DNA of 64,000 bases from the NCBI RefSeq assembly GCF_010731735.1, contig NZ_AP022588.1, forward strand, positions 1,488,001-1,552,000. Reading direction: 5' to 3'. The number at the start of each line of letters is the position of its first letter. Positions within the stretch are counted from its first letter, which is position 1. The notes under the pieces were generated by a model. That model worked only from the letters and a program-made list of their open reading frames with translations, was not told where the DNA came from and did not search any database. Positions 60,781-64,000 of the stretch are shown one piece after another. The position numbers and the translations under genes were made by a program. This DNA comes from Mycolicibacterium sediminis (GTDB lineage: Bacteria; Actinomycetota; Actinomycetes; Mycobacteriales; Mycobacteriaceae).

Positions 60781-61552
60781 GGCTGTGCTGCTCGCGGTCT
60801 TCGGTCTGGTGGTGCTCGTCGTGTTCATCGCGCCGCTGGGCACCGTGGTCGCCGCCGGACTCGCCGGGTCGTGGACGGGACCGCTGCCGTCGGATCTCGG
60901 CTTCGATCACGTTGGCGACGCGCTCTCGGGAGAGAACCTGGCGAGCCTGTCGGTGAGCCTGCAGACGGCGTTCCTGGCGGGTGGCGTGGCGCTGGTGCTG
61001 GGCACGTGGGCGGCGCTCGCGGCGCGGGAGTGCCCGCCGTGGCTGGCTCGCGTGGTCGACGCGGTGTTCCACCTGCCGATCGCGGTGCCGTCGGTGGCGA
61101 TCGGCCTCGGCCTGCTCATCGCGTTCAACGAACGGCCGCTGCTGCTCGGCGGTACGCGGTGGATCGTCATCCTCGCGCACGCCGTGCTGGTGCTCGCGTT
61201 CGCGTTCAGCGCGGTGTCGGCGGCGCTCGACCGGCTCGACCCGGCCTACCGGCAGGCCGCGGAGTCGCTCGGTGCGAGTCCGACGCGGGTGCTGGTCAAG
61301 GTGACGCTGCCGCTGCTGATGCCCGCGTTGGGTGCGGCGGCCGGACTGGCGGTCGCGCTGTCGATGGGCGAGCTGGGCGCCACCGTGATGGTCTACCCCG
61401 CGACCTGGAAGACCTTGCCCGTCAGCATCTTCGCACTGACCGACCGAGGCCAGGCCCTGCAGGCCGCCGCATGCACGAGCATCCTGCTGCTGGTGACGCT
61501 GCTTGCCCTGGTGTTGCTCGGCCGGATCCGCGGCCGCGCCGCCCTCCGCTGA
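60755..61552 (+). CDS. Phosphonate ABC transporter permease 2
   Basis: A 265-residue inner-membrane subunit with about six helices and the EAA loop RQAAESLGASPTRVLVKVTLPLLMPAL. It is the PhnV/PotC-like partner of permease 1. ATG 60755 is preferred to GTG 60746 because a GGGGAGGGG ribosome site (60738-60745) is at the right distance. It is the last gene of the operon; a hairpin repeat follows 18 bases after the stop and may terminate the transcript. Confidence 0.9.
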   Translation: MLLWTRRSRAVLLAVFGLVVLVVFIAPLGTVVAAGLAGSWTGPLPSDLGFDHVGDALSGENLASLSVSLQTAFLAGGVALVLGTWAALAARECPPWLARVVDAVFHLPIAVPSVAIGLGLLIAFNERPLLLGGTRWIVILAHAVLVLAFAFSAVSAALDRLDPAYRQAAESLGASPTRVLVKVTLPLLMPALGAAAGLAVALSMGELGATVMVYPATWKTLPVSIFALTDRGQALQAAACTSILLLVTLLALVLLGRIRGRAALR

Positions 61553-61569
61553 CCGGTCTCGCTTCTCCG

Positions 61570-61630
61570 GCGAGCGTGCGTGTTTGCGGGCGACACGCCG
61601 GATCAGGACCCGAGTCGGCGCACGCTCGCG
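61570..61630 (+). repeat. Dispersed nested-hairpin repeat, copy C
   Basis: A 61-bp element downstream of the phosphonate operon. Ends GCGAGCGTGCG and CGCACGCTCGC are perfect 11-bp inverted repeats. The inner GTGTTTGCGGGCGACAC forms a second hairpin, and GAGTCGG precedes the right arm. It is oriented like copies A and B and opposite to copy D at 61963-62022. Confidence 0.8.
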
Positions 61631-61681
61631 GAACGCTCGCGCAGATCCCGAGACTCAGGCGTCGTCCACTCGCACCAAGGC

Positions 61682-61936
61682 TTACACGTACGACCAATCG
61701 CCCTTGTAACTGACCCATACACCCACCGGCGGAACGTCACCGGATCCCGCGTCTTCGAACGGGCGGCCGGACACTGCGCCGCTTCCGTCGCACACCGCCC
61801 AGCCGAAGTCGGGGAGCCGACGGCACCAGACGTCGCCGTCGATGCGCTTGTAGTCGGGATAGCCGTCCAACTCGCCATCTCGGACGAACACATACGCCAG
61901 ACCATCCACGCGACGCACGAACCGTAAACCCTTCAT
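61682..61936 (-). CDS. Small orphan protein
   Basis: 84 residues from ATG 61936 (a second ATG at 61951 would add five). The product is aromatic- and glycine-rich with regular strands (LRFVRRVDGLAYVFVRDGEL, VWCRRLPDFGWAVCDGSG, VPPVGVWVSYKGDWSYV) and two cysteines; it may be a small beta domain. I recognise no family. GC content and codon choice are looser than in the neighbours. It is flanked on both sides by oppositely oriented copies of the nested-hairpin repeat. Confidence 0.5.
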   Translation of the reverse strand: MKGLRFVRRVDGLAYVFVRDGELDGYPDYKRIDGDVWCRRLPDFGWAVCDGSGAVSGRPFEDAGSGDVPPVGVWVSYKGDWSYV

Positions 61937-61962
61937 CGGGCGACCGTCCAACCGAGCGTCCC

Positions 61963-62022
61963 GCGAGCGTGCGCGAACTCAGCTTCCACCCCGGCGTGTC
62001 GCCCGCAGACACGCACGCTCGC
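61963..62022 (-). repeat. Dispersed nested-hairpin repeat, copy D (inverted)
   Basis: A 60-bp copy in the reverse orientation. On the - strand it reads GCGAGCGTGCGTGTCTGCGG, then GCGACACGCCGG, a variable centre, GAGTTCG and CGCACGCTCGC. It lies 17 bases past the stop of the septum-formation-family gene on that gene's strand, as copies A and C lie past their genes. Bases 61952-62039 otherwise hold nothing visible. Confidence 0.8.
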
Positions 62023-62039
62023 CGAGGAAGGCAACCGGG

Positions 62040-63341
62040 CTACGGGGGTGGGGCGGGCAGCGTGATGGGCGCCAGCCCCGGGATCTCGAGGACGTTGGCG
62101 GGCGGTGCCTCCGGGGGGACCTCGCCGGGGGCGGGACCGGGCGGGGGGCCGAGCGGCGGCTCCGAGGAGGTAGGCGACGGCGGCGGCGAGCTGGGTGGCG
62201 GCGGGGCGGGCTCCGAGGGCGGACTGGTCTCGGTCGTGCTCGGCGGCGGGGAAGTCGGCGGCGGCGCAATGGGTTCCGCCGGTCCCGCGGTCGGCGCCGG
62301 CGCGAGCGGTTCGGTGTACACGGGCGGGGGCGGCGCCACGACCGGGGCCGGCGCAGGTGCCGGTGCGGCAGGCACGGGCGACGGCGCGGCAGGTGCGGGC
62401 GCAGCCGGCGCCGGCACGTCACTCTGCAAACGACCGACCCTGCCCAGCAACGGCTTCCACTCCGGGCCGGCGGGCGGCGCCACGTTGCACGACACCTGAC
62501 GGCTGCCCGCCGCCCAGCTCGTCCTCGCGAGCGCGGTGTACTCGGGCACCAGACCGGCGGCCTGCAACCCACCCGGCGCCAGGTATCCCTCCGCGAGCCG
62601 GGTGCACTCGTCGCGGAGGAACGCGTCCTGATCGGCCTCGGTGGGAGGCGTGGTCGGGAAGCGCTGAGCGAGGCTCACTGCCCCCGCCACCTCGGCGGCG
62701 TGCGGCTGGGCGCAGTCGACGATCTCGTCAGTGGGGCGGGTGGTCGCACCATCGACGCCGAGGCACGTGCCCGTCGGCCACACCTTCGACTGGTCGAGTT
62801 CGGCGACCAGACCCGTGAACGGCATGGGCTTCGCGCCGGCGCCCAGCAGTTGCAGTCCGCACAGCAGCTTGCGGTCGGCGGGAGCGGCGGCGGCGTCACC
62901 GGCCCAGAGCACGCTGCTGGTGAACCGGCTGTTCGGGTCGTATCGGGGTCCCAGGTACTCGCTGACCGCGCGCTGGCACGGCTCGGCGAAGGCGTCCATG
63001 TCGACGGACTTGGCGACCTCGAACAGATGGTCGCTGCTGCACTGCACGAACGACGGCTTCTCGGGCTCGTCGGCAGGCCAGCTGAGGCAGGTCCCGGGCT
63101 CGGAGTTGGCGAAGACCTTGGCCGCGCGGCTGTCCTTGTTCGCGTCGCGGATGATCGAGTCGGGCGCCGTCAGCTGCAGCGTGCCGCCGACCAGCAGGCC
63201 GATGAGCAGCAGACCGATCGCCGCCCGCCGGTTGGTCCGCGTGGTGGGTGAGGGACACCGGGAGGCGCCGGAACCGCTCGCCGCCTCGTCCCGCCGGCGC
63301 GCCAGCGCGGCCAGCGCGGTGTCGAGGTCTGAGTCCTTCAC
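62040..63341 (-). CDS. Septum-formation family membrane protein, proline-rich tail
   Basis: 433 residues: a short cytoplasmic N-terminus, one membrane helix (about 40-58, AAIGLLLIGLLVGGTLQLTA), an extracellular region of about 220 residues with several conserved cysteines in two similar halves (AKVFANSEPGTCLSWP...VQCSSDHLFEVA; KVWPTGTCLGVDG...VDCAQPHAAEVAG), and a ~130-residue Pro/Ala/Ser tail. The repeated GTCL...C..PH/H.FEV pattern is that of the septum-formation domain of actinobacteria (Rv3835-like). The role in division is inferred from the family name only. Confidence 0.78.
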   Translation of the reverse strand: MKDSDLDTALAALARRRDEAASGSGASRCPSPTTRTNRRAAIGLLLIGLLVGGTLQLTAPDSIIRDANKDSRAAKVFANSEPGTCLSWPADEPEKPSFVQCSSDHLFEVAKSVDMDAFAEPCQRAVSEYLGPRYDPNSRFTSSVLWAGDAAAAPADRKLLCGLQLLGAGAKPMPFTGLVAELDQSKVWPTGTCLGVDGATTRPTDEIVDCAQPHAAEVAGAVSLAQRFPTTPPTEADQDAFLRDECTRLAEGYLAPGGLQAAGLVPEYTALARTSWAAGSRQVSCNVAPPAGPEWKPLLGRVGRLQSDVPAPAAPAPAAPSPVPAAPAPAPAPVVAPPPPVYTEPLAPAPTAGPAEPIAPPPTSPPPSTTETSPPSEPAPPPPSSPPPSPTSSEPPLGPPPGPAPGEVPPEAPPANVLEIPGLAPITLPAPPP

Positions 63342-63363
63342 CGGCGCGACCGTAGTGATTCAG

Positions 63364-63389
63364 CCCGGACGCCGCATTCGGCGGCCGGG
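63364..63389 (-). terminator. Hairpin downstream of the acyl-CoA dehydrogenase gene
   Basis: CCCGG and CCGGG flank GCCG-CATT-CGGC with a short internal mismatch, a strong stem-loop of 26 bases. It lies about 100 bases past the dehydrogenase stop on the - strand and just before the septum-family gene start. A second inverted repeat, TGTGCCAG (63398-63405) with CTGGCACA (63421-63428), sits between them and may be an operator or part of the same terminator region. Confidence 0.5.
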
Positions 63390-63486
63390 CAACGGGGTGT
63401 GCCAGCCACGACTTCAGAGCCTGGCACAGCTGAAACGGCCCCGCTACGCGAGGACGCCGCATCGTGCTTTGGTTGGCGCTGGATCG

Positions 63487-64000
63487 TTACTTCAGCAGCG
63501 GATCGCGCGGCAGACCGAGGATCCGTTCCGCGATCGTGTTGCGCGTGATCTCGGAGGTGCCGCCGGCGATCGTCATCCCGCGGTTGCCCATGTAGGCGAG
63601 CGTGAGCTGCGGGGTCAGCCCCGCCACCGCCGCGGCCGCGGCCAGGTCCATGCCGACCTCGGTCAGGTGCTGGCACTGCTCGGCGACCAGGAGCTTCGTG
63701 ACGTTGCCCTCGGGTCCCGGTTCGGCGCCCGTGATCGCCCTCGTGACGCGTCGCAGGTTCAGCAGCCGCAGTGTGTGTCCCTCGGCGATGGCCTCACCGG
63801 CCCGCCGCACGTGCGCGGCGGCCACCTCGGGGGACGCGGCGTCGAGCAGCGCGACCAGGTCGTCCGGGCCGAAGCCGGTGGGCGCCGACGAGCCCCCGCC
63901 GATCGAGATCCGCTCGTTGCCCAGCGTCGCGCGGGCCACCAGCCAGCCCTTGTCGACGTCACCGACAACGTCGCCGTCGGGGACGAACACGTCGTCGAAG
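63487..64000 (-). CDS. Acyl-CoA dehydrogenase, C-terminal part
   Basis: About 171 residues; the gene begins right of the window (the frame is open to the edge as FDDVFVPDGDVVGD). The segment has the end of the middle domain (VDKGWLVARATLGNERISIGGGS) and the C-terminal helical domain with the family ending YMGNRGMTIAGGTSEITRNTIAERILGLPRDP, in which GGTSEI is the FAD-contact motif. It is probably the alpha or beta subunit of a two-gene FadE pair. The substrate cannot be told from the fragment. Confidence 0.88.
   Translation of the reverse strand, partial: FDDVFVPDGDVVGDVDKGWLVARATLGNERISIGGGSSAPTGFGPDDLVALLDAASPEVAAAHVRRAGEAIAEGHTLRLLNLRRVTRAITGAEPGPEGNVTKLLVAEQCQHLTEVGMDLAAAAAVAGLTPQLTLAYMGNRGMTIAGGTSEITRNTIAERILGLPRDPLLK

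Noticed and set aside
62040..62420. CRISPR-like or satellite repeat
   Set aside because: The repeated GCGGGC/CCGGCG pattern encodes the Pro/Ala/Ser tail of the septum-family protein; there are no regular repeats and spacers.
1..64000. tRNA, rRNA or riboswitch genes
   Set aside because: No T-loop GGTTCGA-type patterns with cloverleaf arms and no recognisable riboswitch core were found in the intergenic stretches.

Overview
The window is high-GC actinobacterial chromosome, almost certainly from a fast-growing mycobacterium (Mycolicibacterium type). The main evidence is a backbone that, from memory, follows the M. tuberculosis order Rv0187 to Rv0217c: O-methyltransferase, ilvD, ricR, the L,D-transpeptidase Rv0192, zmp1, the Rv0199/Rv0200 pair, Rv0201c, mmpL11, an Rv0203-type haem-binding protein, Rv0204c, Rv0205, mmpL3, Rv0207c, trmB, Rv0209, Rv0210, pckA, fadD4, fadE3, the double-hotdog protein Rv0216 and lipW. 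No tRNA, rRNA, CRISPR array, insertion sequence or phage gene was seen.

Layout. 1-9391: end of a J-domain protein, an MFS exporter, O-methyltransferase, an ECF sigma factor, an SRPBCC protein, ilvD, a copper block (DUF305 lipoprotein plus ricR behind a RicR-type operator), GNAT, L,D-transpeptidase, a terpene-cyclase-fold protein and an esterase. 9445-11326: a 13E12-type DUF222/HNH protein behind a LexA box. 11515-15416: an envelope-stress block with several Asp23/Gls24-type proteins, small membrane partners and a divergent ECF sigma factor. 15504-23840: zmp1, Mce-associated-like membrane proteins, mmpL11 and two haem-binding-like exported proteins. 23846-30004: a PrrAB-like two-component system, DUF3054, an M23 lipoprotein, an LPG-synthase-like protein and an AI-2E-family permease. 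30001-34539: a 1512-residue CheB-CheR-PAS-GGDEF-EAL protein between Rv0205 and mmpL3. 34681-42302: mmpL3 with an extra membrane module, Rv0207c, trmB, a degenerate GTPase-like pair and a lipoprotein. 42541-54419: pckA followed by a CoA-linked catabolic region. 54540-61552: a complete-looking 2-aminoethylphosphonate uptake and breakdown locus. 61682-64000: a small orphan gene, a septum-formation-family protein and the C-terminal part of an acyl-CoA dehydrogenase.

How the genes work together. The mmpL3/mmpL11/haem-binding/trmB block is the conserved mycolate and outer-membrane lipid export neighbourhood. The accessory modules sit between conserved genes: the Asp23/ECF block, the CheB/CheR/c-di-GMP protein and the phosphonate operon. 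In the phosphonate locus a GntR regulator and an HD-domain enzyme diverge from a flavin oxidoreductase, a phosphonatase-like HAD enzyme and a four-gene ABC importer. The likely operator, CAATTGGTCTATACCAATTG, lies between the two arms.

The most unusual observations are a DUF4190-like membrane insertion in the middle of MmpL3, the CheB/CheR/GGDEF/EAL fusion in an organism with no other chemotaxis genes in view, the phosphonate locus without an aminotransferase, a dispersed ~61-bp nested-hairpin repeat present four times between 44 and 62 kb, and the Asp23/ECF cluster. Similarities to named genes are from memory and from motifs read in the translations; no database search was run.
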